A stretch of DNA of 64,000 bases from NCBI RefSeq assembly GCF_050003625.1, contig NC_134397.1, forward strand, positions 225,928,537-225,992,536, read 5' to 3'. The translations under genes and the position numbers were made by a program. Within the stretch, counting starts at the first letter, position 1. Each line of letters opens with the position of its first letter. Source of the DNA: Haematobia irritans. Its lineage: Eukaryota; Arthropoda; Insecta; Diptera; Muscidae. Below, one piece after another: positions 34,536 to 46,667 of this stretch. The notes beneath the pieces are model-generated. The model ran no database searches. It saw only the letters and a program-made list of their open reading frames with translations, and was not told the DNA's origin.

Positions 34536-35940
34536 GCCGCAGACGACTACAATAAAAAATGCATTTTTTAAATAAATAAATAAATATACATGAAATAAAT
34601 AAACTGGTTAATATCTGTAGTGCAGATAGTAGCCTAAATTAAGGTTTTTAATAATTTTAAAATATATGAAAAGTCCTTTATTCTAAAATGAAGGTTACAA
34701 AACGTCGACTTCAACTTTATCTCTTTACGTTCCACTTCTCTATATCCTTTCTTGTTAGATAGCTTTTGTTAGAAGTTTAGTATTTACAATTACTTTAATA
34801 GTAATCGACCGGTTTCGCCCTGCTATAAATATCTCAAAGTAAATTTTATGAAAATTATGCTCACACTGGGGCGATTATTTTATATTGCAACAATTGTGTA
34901 TGACATCCTTTCACTTTCAACTATCAACTATTTTGTCATTTCTAGAATCTTGATAGATTTTCTCCGTACATAAACATACATAGTAATTTGAATATAAATG
35001 GTATTGCAAATTATTTTATTATGCAGCAACATAAAAATGTGTAATACAATAGCGTGAATGGAAACTGTAGACTAGGATACTCCTATCATATGATAACACT
35101 TTCACACACACACCAACATATTCGACATTGACTACAACTGCGGTATATTCGAAGTCGCTAGAATTTCCTGGGATTGTTCATATTCTAAATTGATTTAAAT
35201 TCAAGTAGATTTTTATGACAACAATGAGTATCATCATCGTTGTCTTCATCCTACTGCAGCAACTCCTCTTGGTTTGTTTTTTTTTTTTTCAGTGCTATGG
35301 AAGTCTGTTTGTCTTTTCATCCATCTCATAGACTCGTATCGTCCTTAGTGCCTTTTTATCATTTCGAGTGGAGACATAATGAAGAACAATTTAAATTTGC
35401 ATAAATTCGATTCAAATTTATTTATCTTTTTTTTTTGTTTCATTTATCCCCCATATCTCTTACAGTCGATCATTAGAGTCTCTTTATGTGCATTTTGTTA
35501 AACAAATCCATGGATGCTTAGGTTCGTTCGTTGGTTATTTTCAAGTTTTTTTTTCCCTCCCATGTCTCATCTTGCTATAGGAAGTTCACCATTTGTTGGC
35601 TATGTCTGGAATTGTGTTCCTACCTACGTAAAGATCTTTCTATAGGACAGGGGTATATGGTGATTGGCGTTTTCCTCGTTATTCTGGGTGGAAATGTAGT
35701 TTGGAGGAGGAAATGGAAATAGAAATTACCCAACTAAAAGTCACTTTTCAAATTGAATGAATTCAGCGGAAGTTTGTAATGAATGATGACGATGATGATG
35801 TGAGCATAACTAAAAAAAGTTGCAATGGCAAATAGTTTTCATCAGTGTATTTGAATTTTTTTGTAAACTTGAAATTTTAGAAATTTGTAAATATTGAAAG
35901 GGAAATTTTGATATTTTCGAAATAAACTCAGAGAGAAAAA
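34501..35940. other. intron; poly-T run then sequence without recognised repeats
   Basis: A poly-T run of about 30 lies at 34500-34532. The rest shows no transposon family of this window, no Ig exon and no RNA gene. Confidence 0.55.
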
Positions 35941-38300
35941 AAGTTCGTGGAGGTTTGTCAAAAATTTTCAAAAACTTATTTCTATAGAAAATTTTGTCAA
36001 AATCATATTTCTATAGAAAATTTTGTCAAAATTTTATTTCCTAGAAAATTTTATCAAAATTTTATTTCTATAGAAAATTTTGTCAAAATGTTATTTTTAT
36101 AGAAAATTTTGTCAAAATTTTATTTCTATAGAAAATTTTGTCAAAATGTTATTTTTATAGAAAATTTTGTCAAAATTTTATTTCTGTAGAAAATTTAGTA
36201 CAAATTTTATTTCTATAGAAAATTTAGTACAATTTTTTTTTCTATAGAAAATTTTGTCAAAATTGTATTTCTATAGAAAATTTTGTCAAAATTTTATTTC
36301 TATAGAAAATTTTGTCAAAACAATGATTACTTTAGAACATTTTGTAAAAATGTTGATTTATATAGAAAATTTTGTCAAAATGTTGATTTCTATAGAAAAT
36401 TTTGTCAAAATTTTATTTCTCTAGAAAACTTTATACATAATTTTGCTGTAGAAAATTTTGTTTCTATAGAATTTGTTATCAAAATTTTTTTTCTATAGAC
36501 CATTTTGTCACAATTTTATTTCTATAGAAAATTTTTTCAAAATTTTATTTCTATAGAAAATTTTGTCAAAATTTTATTTCTTTAGAAAATTTCTAAAAAA
36601 TTTTGCTTCTACAGAAAATGTTGTCACAATTTTTTTTCTATAGAAATTTTTATCAAAATTTTATTTCAAGAGACCATTTTATCAAAACTTTATTTCTATA
36701 GAAAATTTCGTCAAAATTTTGGTTATATAGAAATTTTTATCAAAATTTTATTTCGATAGACCATTTTGTCAAAATGTTATTTCTATAGAAAATTTTGTCA
36801 AAATTTTGGTTCTATAGAAATTTTTATCAAAATTTTATTTCGATAGACCATTTTGTCAAAATGTTATTTCTATAGAAAATATTGTACAAATTTTATTTCT
36901 ATAGAAAATTTTGTCAAAATTTTATTTCTATAGAACATTTTGTCAAAATTTTATTTCTATAGAAAATGTTGTCAAAATTTTATTTCTATAGAAAATTTTG
37001 TCAAAATTTTATTTCTATACTAAATTTTGTCAAAATTTTATTCCTATAGAAAATTATGTCAAAATTTTATTTCTATAGAAAATTTTGTCAAAATGTTATT
37101 TCTATAGAAAATGTTGTCAAAATTTTATTTTTATAGAAAATTTGGTAAAAAATTGTATGTCTATAGAAAATTTTGTCAAAAGTTTATATTAATAGAAAAT
37201 TTTGTCAAAATTTTATTTCCACAGAAAATTTTGTCAAAATTTTATTTTTGTAGAAAAATTAGTCAAAATTTTATTTCAATAAAAATTTTGTAAAAATTTT
37301 ATTTTTATAGAATATTTTGTCAATCTTTCATGTCTTTTGAAAGTTTTATCAAAATTTTATGTTTTTTAGAAAATTTTGTCAAAATTTTATTTCCTTAGAA
37401 AATGTTGTCAAAAATTTTATAACTATTGAAAATTTTGTAAAAATTTTATTTTCACAGAAAATTTTGTCAAAATTTTATTTCTATAGAAATTTTTTTCAAA
37501 ATTTTATTTCTATAGAAAATTTTGTCAAAATTTGCCAAAATGTTATTTCTATAGAAAATTTTGTCAAAATGTTAATTTCTATAGAAAATTTTTTCAACAT
37601 TTTATTTCTTTAAAAAATTTCTACAAAATTTTGCTTCTACTGAAAATTTTGTCAAAATTTTGTTTCTATAGAAATTTTTATCAAAGTTTTATTTCTAGAG
37701 ACCATTTTGTCAAAATTTTATTTCTGTAGAAAATTTTGTTTAAATTTTATTTCTATTGAAAAATTCGTCAAAATTTTATTTCTTTAAAAAATTTTGTACA
37801 AAATTTTGCTTCTACAGAAAATTTTGTCAAAATTTTGGCTCTATAGAAATTTTTGTCAACATTTTAATTCAATAGACCATTTTTTCAAAATTTTATTTCT
37901 ATAGAAAAATTTTTATTTTTTTTTCTATAGAAAATTTTGTCAAAATTGTATTTCTATAGACCATTTTGTCAAAATTTTATTTCTATAGAAAATTTAGTCA
38001 AAATTTTATTTCTATAGAAAATTTAGTCAAAATTTTATTTCTATAGAAAATTTAGTCAAAATTTTATTTCTATAGAAAATTTTGTCAAAATTTTATTTCT
38101 TTAGAAAATTTTGTCAAAATTTTATTTCTACAGAAAATTTTGTGACATTTTATTTCTATAAAAAATTTTGTAAAAAATTTATTTCCCTAGAAAATTTTGT
38201 CATAATGTTGACTTCTATAGAAAATTTTACCAACATTTTATCTTTATAGAAAATATTGTCAAAATTTTATTTCTATACAAAATTTTGTGTCTAACTGTGG
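35941..38300. repeat. long 29-bp satellite array (about 2.3 kb)
   Basis: About 80 copies of the 29-bp unit (ATTTCTATAGAAAATTTTGT then CAAAATTTT), with scattered variants such as ATAGACCATTTTGTC. It ends at TTGTGTCTAACTGTGGCAACC, the right end of the TIR element, so the array is probably an expanded interior of that element. Small open frames here (KFYFYRKFCQNF-like) are artefacts. Confidence 0.9.
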
Positions 38301-40020
38301 CAACCGTGGTCAAAAGACGATATTGTTGAAGGCAAATGAGGCATGGAACTTATTCACAATAATTCAGCAGGAAATTTTGGTCATGCTAAAGCTGTGCACG
38401 CGATGAGAGCGGCACTTGTTCGTTATGAGCAACCATCGCAATTTTGGAGTCATTTTGAATGTTGGATAAAGTTAATAGTAATGAGTTTCTGTAAGATTTT
38501 CTAATAGTCAACGAAATATGATCTACTAGTACTAGGAATTATAGGACCTAGTGTATACGTCGGGGACTATAGGATCCGAAGTATCAATGGAGGAATTAAA
38601 TTATGGTTGAGGGACTGTAACCCCGAAAGTCTCAGCGTTGGCAGTTGTTGGCACGAAGGCTTCAAGGAAGGAACTGTAGGCCCAAAGTTTTCAGTGATGG
38701 AATACAGTGAGTGACCTGGAGGTCTAAAGGTCTCAGTAGGTGGGAGAGTAGGTTCCAGGGTTTTTGTGATGGAGCTTTAAGCTCAAAGGTTTTAGTAAGT
38801 GCAAATGTCTCATTAGGGTAAGTAGGCCCGAAGGTTTCAGCGGTGCATTACTAGGCTGAAGCTCTCACTGATGGAAATGTAAGCCTAAAGATTTAAATGA
38901 CGAAACTGTAAATATGATTATCCAAATCGTGGATTTATAGGCTCAAAAAAGCCCAAGCTTCTTATTGGGATAATTGCAGGCCGGAAGGTAACAGTGTTGA
39001 AACAACTTGGCCTAAGGGCTCGAAGGTTGAAGTGATTGATATGTAGCCCCGAATGTCTTAGATTGAACATCGCCTTCTGAGACGTTTCGTTAAGGTAATT
39101 GTAGACCGCAAGGTTACGATTGAAAAACTGCTGGGCCGAAGATCTCAATAATGGAACTGTAGGGAATAAAGTCATAGTGGGAAAACTGTAGGTCAGAAGG
39201 TCTTAGTGAAGGAACATTAGTCGAGGAGGGAATTATAGGCCTGAAAATCTCTGTAAGGTACTGTAGGACCGAAGGTTTTAATGAAGCATCTGTAGTGCAA
39301 AGTCTCGGTGAGGGACTAAGCCCGAAGGTCTTAGTGAGGAAACTAGAGGGTCGAACATTTTAGTGAGGAAAATGTAGGGTCGAACATTTTAGTGAGGAAA
39401 ATGTAGGGTCGAAAATTTCTGCGATGTGAATGGAAGGTACGCAGGACAAAATGAAGGAACCTGTATGTGTGAGGGAACTGTAGGTCCGAAGGTATCGGTT
39501 AAAGTACCGTAGGCCCAAACGTCTCATTGGGGTTATTACAGGCCAGAAGGTTACAGCTGTAGAACAGCGTGGCCGAAGCGTAACATGATGGGCATATAAA
39601 CCTTAGGGCTTAATGGAATAGTAATGGAAATTGTAGGTCCAAAAATTTAATGAGGAAGCTGCAAATATGAAGACCTCAATGTGTGACTGTGGGCGCGAAG
39701 GTCCCACTAGTGGGACTGTAATTGTAGGTCCAAAAATTTAATGAGGAAGCTGCAAATATGAAGACCTCAATGTGTGACTGTGGGCCCGAAGGTCCCACTA
39801 GTGGGACAGTGGGTGTGAAAGGCTCACTTTTGGAGCTGTAGGGGCGTAGATTTCAGAGAAAGAACTTGAAGCTATCAGTGAGGTTACCCTAGGCCCACAC
39901 GTCTAATTAGGGCTAATTGCAGGCCAGAAGGATACATAGGTGGAATTACTTGGCCGAAGCTCCCAATGACGCCCAAGTAATTCCAAAGGTTACAGGTGGT
40001 CCAATGGTTTCAATGAAGAA
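38301..40020. repeat. decayed minisatellite of about 30 bp, unrelated to the 29-bp satellite
   Basis: From about 38520 to 40020 variants of ACTGTAGGCCCGAAGGTC then TCAGTGAGGGA repeat every 28-34 bp with heavy divergence; it is much less AT-rich than its neighbours. Two younger duplications lie inside: GTCGAACATTTTAGTGAGG repeated near 39352 and 39383, and a block of about 97 bp repeated at about 39627-39820 (AATTGTAGGTCCAAAAATTT, AAGGTCCCACTAGTGGGAC). Confidence 0.75.
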
Positions 40021-40366
40021 ATATTTCCTTATGAAAATATTTCGTTGGCTCAATTTCACCTAGTGACAAATTTCAGCTTTTTCTACCAGTGTTGTTAGGT
40101 TAGGTAAAGCTCGTTATTTTGTTGTACCATATGGTATGTTTAACTAAATGACATGGTGGAAGACGTCTTTGAACTATAATTTATTTTCACTCTTACATTT
40201 TTAGAAAATCTATTTTAATTGAAAAATATTTCAAAAAAAAAGTGACAAGCCATTTTAACTTGTTTTGACATTACATTGTCGATATGTTCATAAATTACTA
40301 TTCAATTTTATCTGTTCATTTATTCATACGAAAAAATTGTAATTTGCTTTTATTTGCTCATTCTAG
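40021..40366. other. intron end before the exon at 40367
   Basis: No repeat family recognised; ends in the acceptor at 40361-40366. Confidence 0.6.
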
Positions 40367-40590
40367 GTCTGTCAAGCATCCAATCAATTTGGCGAACAAC
40401 GAATTGAAATTCGTTTATTTGTGAATTCCTATGTATCCGTTCACATTTTACCACAAGTTCAAATTGTCAACTCGGGTGGAACAGCAATATTCAATTGTAC
40501 GACAACGGGTTCAGCAATCGATAACATTGAGTGGCTACACAATGGTAAACCATTGCAGGAGGACAACATTCTAACGACCGGAAGAGATAA
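40367..40590 (+). CDS. Dscam-like exon: end of Ig4 and N-terminal half of Ig5
   Basis: The acceptor is gctcattctag and the donor is gtacgt. It enters in phase 0 with VCQASNQFGEQRIEIRLFV, which supplies the second Ig4 cysteine and the last two strands. It then continues through HILPQVQIVNSGG into Ig5, with FNCTTTGS (first Ig5 cysteine, inside an N-C-T glycosylation sequon) and IEWLHNGKPL (Ig5 tryptophan), and leaves in phase 2 after GRD. The open frame runs on for about 28 nt past the donor before a stop, which is why a longer frame appears here. The splice at 40590 is supported by clean continuation into the exon at 54709. This is the longest of the seven exons. Confidence 0.92.
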
Positions 40591-41149
40591 GTACGTATTT
40601 GAAGAATGGATGTGGTGAAGTTATCTGAAAACAGTGATCACTTATATGCATATGTTACACACACACAGCCATACATATACTATACACTATATATATGAGG
40701 AGAATATGGGCAATATAAAAAGAAGTGAGAAAGAGGTACATATGTGATACCAGGGATGGAATATGCAGTACTATAGAACTTTTTTCAATACTTTTTCACC
40801 CTGGTCAGTACCGTAATACCCCCGCGAATGATTTAGTACCTTTGGTGTAGACTTTTTTGAGCCGATATCAGATTTATGGTACAATGGGCATATGGACAAA
40901 ATATTTTAATATTTTGAGAATGTCTTTAACAAGCTTAGTTGTCGTTTACAAATTTTTCAGCACAGATATGCTCATGCAGGAAGAAAATCTCGTATTTGTA
41001 AAAGCCATTGTTAAAAAATGGTTTTATTGAATTTCGAGAATGTTTTAGTCGCAAAAAGCATGTGATTCTATACAACGCTTCCACACGAACACTTTCTATA
41101 TAAGAAGTTATCGATCGCGTACTAAACTAATGCGAACCATCAAAGTCAC
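40591..41149. other. start of the 14-kb intron
   Basis: Short AT/AC tracts (CACACACACA near 40656, TATATATA near 40686). No gene or transposon recognised. Confidence 0.55.
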
Positions 41150-41394
41150 GGTTGAAACTTGAGGCAAAAATAATCTACCAAGATTTAAAGAAAATCTAAC
41201 CAAAAACTACCAAAAATATATTATTTTGCAAAAATTTATTTCTTAAGAATGTTTCGACTAAATATTAGTTCTACAGAAAATATTGTTAAAAATTTTTTCT
41301 TTTGGAAAATTTTGTTAGAATCAACCCATTGCGTTGACTAAACTACACGAGTAGCTTAACCAACATAGAAAAAGAACGTTTGTCAAATTTATTT

Positions 41395-41710
41395 GGGCAA
41401 AGCCCTATAGACTGCAAGATGGTTGGATGGACGCAGGTTTCGGAATTACCACATTTCTCATCAGCATTCTCTACTTGCAGCAAAACTATCAACCAATTAT
41501 CAGAATAAATTCAGGTAGTTCACTAAACCCAAAAGTAAACCACACACCTTTTTTCGGAAGGTTCATGAGTGGTTCACATTGGATTTAGTGAATTTATTCC
41601 GATAATTGGTTGATAGTTTTGCTGCAAGTAGAGGATGCTGATGAGGAATATGGTAATTCCGAAACGTGTGTTCATCCAACCATTTTGCAGTCTATAGGTC
41701 TTTGCCCAAA
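41395..41710. repeat. foldback: about 125-bp inverted arms
   Basis: The left arm (GGGCAAAGCCCTATAGACTG to GAATAAATTCAGG, to about 41515) is the reverse complement of the right arm (about 41587-41710, ending GTCTATAGGTCTTTGCCC) around a spacer of about 70 bp. Single arms exist at 6040-6165 and 30255-30345. Confidence 0.85.
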
Positions 41711-43087
41711 TAGAAAATTTGGCCAAAATTTATTTTTTATAGAATTTTTTGTCAATATTCTATTTATATTGAAAATTTTGTCAAAATTTTATTTCTATAG
41801 AAAAGTTTGTCAACATTTTTATAGAATATTTTGTCAATCTTATATATATGTTGAAATTTTTATCAACATTTTATTTTTAATAAAAATTTTGTCAAAATTT
41901 TATGTTTATAGAAAATTTTGTAAACATGTTATTTCTTTAGAAAATTTGGTCAAAATTGTATTTCTTTAGAAAATTTGGTCAAAATTGTATTGAAGTACAA
42001 ACTAACAATAAAAAACAAAACGAAAATCTTATTGCTATAGAAAATGTAGTCAAATTTTTTTTCTATACGAAATATTTTCAAAATATTATTTCTATAGAAA
42101 ATTTGGCAAAAATTTTATTTCTATAGAAAATTTTGTCAAAAGCTTATTTCAATAGAAAATTTTGTCAAAATTTTATTTTTATAGAACTTCTTGTCAATCT
42201 TTTATTTATATAGAAAATGTCATAATTTTATTTCTATAGAAAATTTTGTCAAAATTTTATGCCTATAGAAAATTTTGTAAAAATTGTATGTCTATAGAAA
42301 ATTTCGTAAAAATTATATTTCTGATGAAAATTTTGTCAAAATTTTATTTCTATAGAAAATTTTGTCAAAATTAATTTCTATAGAAAATTTTGTCAAAATT
42401 AATTTCTATAGAAAATTTTGTCGAAATTTTATTTCTTTAGAAAATTTTGTCAAAATTTTATTTCTTTGGAAAATATTGTCAATATTTTATATCTATAGAA
42501 AATTTTGCCAAAATTTAATTTTTATAGAATTTTTTGTCAATATTCTATTTATATTGAAAATTTTGTCAAAATTTTATTTCTATAGAAAAGTTTGTCAACA
42601 TTTTTATAGAATATTTTGTCAATCTTTTATATATGTTGAAATTTTTGTCAACATTTTATTTTTAATAAAAAATTTGTCAAAATTTTATGTTTATAGAAGA
42701 TTTTGTAAAAATGTTATTTCTTTAGAAAATTTGGTAAAAATTGTATTTCTTTAGAAAATTTGGTCAAAATTGTATTTCTTTAGAAAATTTGGTCTAAATT
42801 GTATTTCTTTAGAAAATGTGGTCAACATGTTATTTTTATAGAATTTTTGGTCAATTTTTTATTTATATTGAAATTTTGTGAAAATTTTATTTCTATAGAA
42901 AATTTTATTTCTGATGAAAGTTTTGTGGAAATTTTATTTCTATAGAAAATTTTGTCAAAATTTTATTTCTGAAGAAAATTTTGTCTAAATTTTATTTCAA
43001 TAGAAAATTTTGTCAAAATTTTATTTCTATAGTAAATTTGGTCCAAATTTTATTTCTATAGAAAATTTGGTCAAAATTTTATTTTTA

Positions 43088-44303
43088 TAGAATTTTTATA
43101 CCCTCCACCATAGGATGACTTTGTCATTCCGTTTGTAACACATCGAAATATTGCTCTAAGACCCTATAAAGTATATATATTCTGGGTTGTGGTGAAATTC
43201 TGAGTCGATCTAAGCATGGCCGTCCGTCCATCCGTCTGTTGAAATCACGCTAACTTCCGAACGAAACAAGCTATCGGCTTGAAACTTGGCACAAGTGTTT
43301 GTTATTGATGTAGGTCGGATGGTGTTGCAAAAGGGTCATATCGGTCAACTTTTTCGTATAGCCCCCATATAAACGGACCCTAAGATTTGGCTTTCGGAGC
43401 CTCTAACAGAATCATATTTTATCCGATCCGGCTACATGGTGTTGGTATATGGTCTCTAACAACCATGCAAAATTGGTCCATATCGGTCCAAAATTATATA
43501 GGGGCTATATATATTATATAGCCCCTATATAAACCCATCCCCAGATTTGGCTTGCAGTGCCTCAAAGAGAAGCAAATTTCATCCGATCCGGCTGAAATTT
43601 GGTACATAGTGTTTATAGCCCCCATATAAATCGTTCTCCAGATTTGAACTCCGTAGCCTCTTAGAGAAATTCATCTGAGCCGGTTCAAAGGTGGAACGTG
43701 GTTTTAGTATATGGTCTCTAACATCCATGCAAAAATTGGTCCATAAACCATTCTCCAGATTTGACCTCCGGAGCCTCTTGAAGGAGCAAAATTCATCCGA
43801 TCCGGTTCAAATTTGGAATTATATTTATATATAGTCGATCTCCAATCACACAAAAATTGGTCCATATCGCTTCATTATCACTCGATGGTTGCCACTCGAG
43901 CCAAAAATCTATTAAAATTTTATTTCTATAGAAAATTTTGTTAAAATTTCATTTCTAGAGAAAATTTTGTCAAAACTTTATTTCTATAGAAAATTTTGTG
44001 AAAATTTAATTTCTATAGAAAATTTGGTTAAAATTTTATTTCTATAAAAAATGTTGTCAAAGTGAATTATATACGTATTTAATCGATCTTTTTTGATTTA
44101 ATATATACCACGTATGGACTTACATAAAATTTAGAAGACGGTGTTAGGGGGTTATAAGATACCTTGCCATTGGCTAGCGTTACTGCAACTTAAGTTATTC
44201 GATTGTGGATGGCAGTGTTTCGAAGAAGTTTCTACGCATTCCATGGTGGAGGGTACACAAGCTTCGGCCTGGCCGATCTTACGGCCGTATATACTTGTTT
44301 TTC
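43088..44303 (+). mobile_element. DINE/HINE-like element, subfamily i, with captured satellite
   Basis: Begins TTTTTATACCCTCCACCATA, has CGTCCGTCCATCCGTCTG (43221-43238), worn units, then GATGGTTGCCACTCGAGCCA followed by a short 29-bp array (43915-44060), the ACGTATGGACTTACATAAAA tail, and the terminal TTCGGCCTGGCCGATCTTAC with GGCCGTATATACTTG. It is complete and interrupts the satellite array of the host element. Confidence 0.78.
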
Positions 44304-44812
44304 AATCTTTTATTAATATTGAAAATTTTGTCAAAATTTTATTTCTATAGAAAAGTTTGTCAACATTTTATTTCTGAAGAAAATTTTGTCAAAATTTTAT
44401 GTTTATAGAAAATTTTGTCAACATTTTATGTTTATAGAAAATATTGTCAAAATTTTATGTTTATAGAAAATTTTGTCAAAATTTTATGTTTATAGAAAAT
44501 ATTGTCAACATTTTATGTTTATAGAAAATTTTATCAAATTTATTTTTATAGTAAATTTTCTGAAAATTTAATTTCTGATGAAAGTTTTGTCAAAGTTTTA
44601 TTTATATGGAAAAATTTGTCAAAAATTTTAGATTTTTAAGGGAATGTTGTCAAAATTTAATTTCTTTAAAAATTTTTGTTAAAATTTGATTTCTTTAGAA
44701 AATTTCGTCAAAAATTTATATTTATTGATCTGTCTGTAGATTTTTGAAATACCATGAATTCTACCAATCTACCAAACCGTAGAATTCTACCAACTGTGAC
44801 AACCGTGATTAC

Positions 44813-46319
44813 AATACTATGGTAGTCGTTGTAAGCGGATATAAAAAATATTTAAAATTGAGGAGTTGGCAAACAAAATTTGATTTTTTTTAATATTCAG
44901 TCTAAAGGAGCTCTTGACAATTATCTTCCAATGAAATTTTTGTTGAAATTTAGTGAAAAGTACTTTCTGGTTCAAAAAATACATTTTTTGTACTTTCTTA
45001 AATTATTTTCCATCCCTGTGTGATACCCTTAATGTAATACAATTCTCTTAAATTTTTCAATTTATTTACTTCAAAATAAAATAAAATAAAAATTGTCCTA
45101 CTTAATCTTCTTAAGTCCAAAAACCTTTAATTGAATTTAATAAATTATTAGTACACAATGTATAAAGAAAATATTTTAGCATTTAATACATGTCTGGCAA
45201 AGGAAAATCTTAATACACCTCACCCTGTTTCTACACACACTCTCTCTCTCTCTCTCTCCATCTCTCTCTTTCGACTATGCCAATGTTTGCTAACATAAAT
45301 ATTTATTTCATGATAAACTCCCTAATAATAATGGCATTTTCATGAGCCAAGACTTTGCTTTTTTGCACTAAATCATTTCGAAGCTGACCACAGATTTGTT
45401 CCGAACAAAGCTAAGAAATCTAACGATTCCATAACGCGTAGGGGAATCTAACATAAATCCCATTCATAATCTGTGCTGACCTCGGCACATCCCAATTATG
45501 ATTATTGAGGTTTTTTCTGTCTTCTGCGATTTGAGGCAAAAGAAAAAAATGCAAAGGCAAAAATAAAAGATATGATGATTTAAGACAAGCACCGGGTGTG
45601 GGCCAAGATAAATCGCCAACAACTCACTAAGGAATTTGCACACATTGGAATAAAATATTTTCTCATCTTACCAAGAAATCGGCCATACACAAATTGTGGT
45701 AATCATGGTAATACCATAGATACGCAGGTCAAAGAGGAGCAGAAAAATACGATTTCAATTCAATCCTTTTTTTCTGTCTTGTAGGCAAAATGGCATGAAA
45801 AAAATTAAATGGATGCCAGAAAAGAAAAGAAAAAAACTGGAGAGAGAAAAACAAAGTATATGCAAAAGGATACCAAGGCTATTGGTTGCACACTGAACAG
45901 ATGTTAGGGATTTTATCTCATTTGTTTATTTCAAATTTTCCATTCTATTGTCTGACATTCGCTATACCATGGGCTAAGAGAATATAAATTTCAAATTCGC
46001 TATACCATGGGCTAAGAGAATATAAATTTCCAGTAGATAGGAATTTATACATAATCCAATCAATTAAAATTTTATTGGGAAATTTAATTGACGTTTTAAT
46101 TCATCATAAATAAGTATTACGTCTTTATTCGATACTTTCCCATTTTATAGTTTGTCTAATGAAGCTTGAAATATTTAAATGGAGTCTATTTGAATCCCTC
46201 AATATGCCGAAGATTAATTATTTCAATAAAATACCCACTGCCATAAGTGTGGCTATTATAATTTTACCATTCTGCTTGAAGGAAATCCAAACATTATGAA
46301 GTTAAAATTGGAGTGATAA
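44813..46319. other. intron; CT microsatellite and one 38-bp tandem duplication
   Basis: (CT)n lies near 45240-45272. The block GCTATACCATGGGCTAAGAG begins at 45961 and again at 45999, so a 38-bp unit is doubled. No gene recognised; the 62-codon open frame at 45596 has no motif. Confidence 0.55.
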
Positions 46320-46667
46320 CCCAGCAAAAAATGCAGCACTATTTCAGCAGTATTTTAAAGGAGAGAGGCAAAACAACCAATTCAGCATTGATTTTTGTGG
46401 GCGATGTCCCGATTTAGGGCAGTTTCTACATAGCGCTGATACAATTGCTCATTTTAATAGAAATATTGCTCAGATATGATATAAAATCTTGAGTATAGCA
46501 TTGTTGGCGTGAAGGAAAACAGCACTGCCTTTCATGCATCTATACTGCATGAAGTGGTTGCAATAATGTAAACGAAAAAAAAAACAAAATTTTCTATATT
46601 ACACGCTTACGTTATTGCCACCGATTCATGCAGTGTGGATGCACTGTCTACTTTATTGTATACCAAA

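Larger units (their letters stand above)
41150..44812. mobile_element. large TIR element carrying the 29-bp satellite, with a nested DINE-like element
   Basis: Left end TCACGGTTGAAACTTGAGGC, then AAAAATAATCTACCA; right end TAGAATTCTACCAACTGTGA, then CAACCGTGA. The outermost 9 bases are inverted. In between are a foldback (41395-41710), satellite arrays (41700-43087 and 44300-44735) and a DINE-like element (43088-44303). About 370 bp (41742-41968 region) is repeated at 42522-42754 with few changes, a sign of array duplication. No transposase. Confidence 0.65.

Noticed and set aside
36283..37729. Open frames such as KFYFYRKFCQNF repeats as a protein
   Set aside because: They follow from the 29-bp satellite read through three frames; amino acids are only those the AT-rich unit allows.
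35941..38300. 29-bp repeats as a CRISPR array
   Set aside because: Units are contiguous with no unique spacers, drift in sequence, and lie in a fly intron.
40591..40618. Extension of the Dscam exon past 40590 to its stop
   Set aside because: GTACGT is a good donor, and the frame joins the exon at 54709 inside Ig5 with the expected phase.
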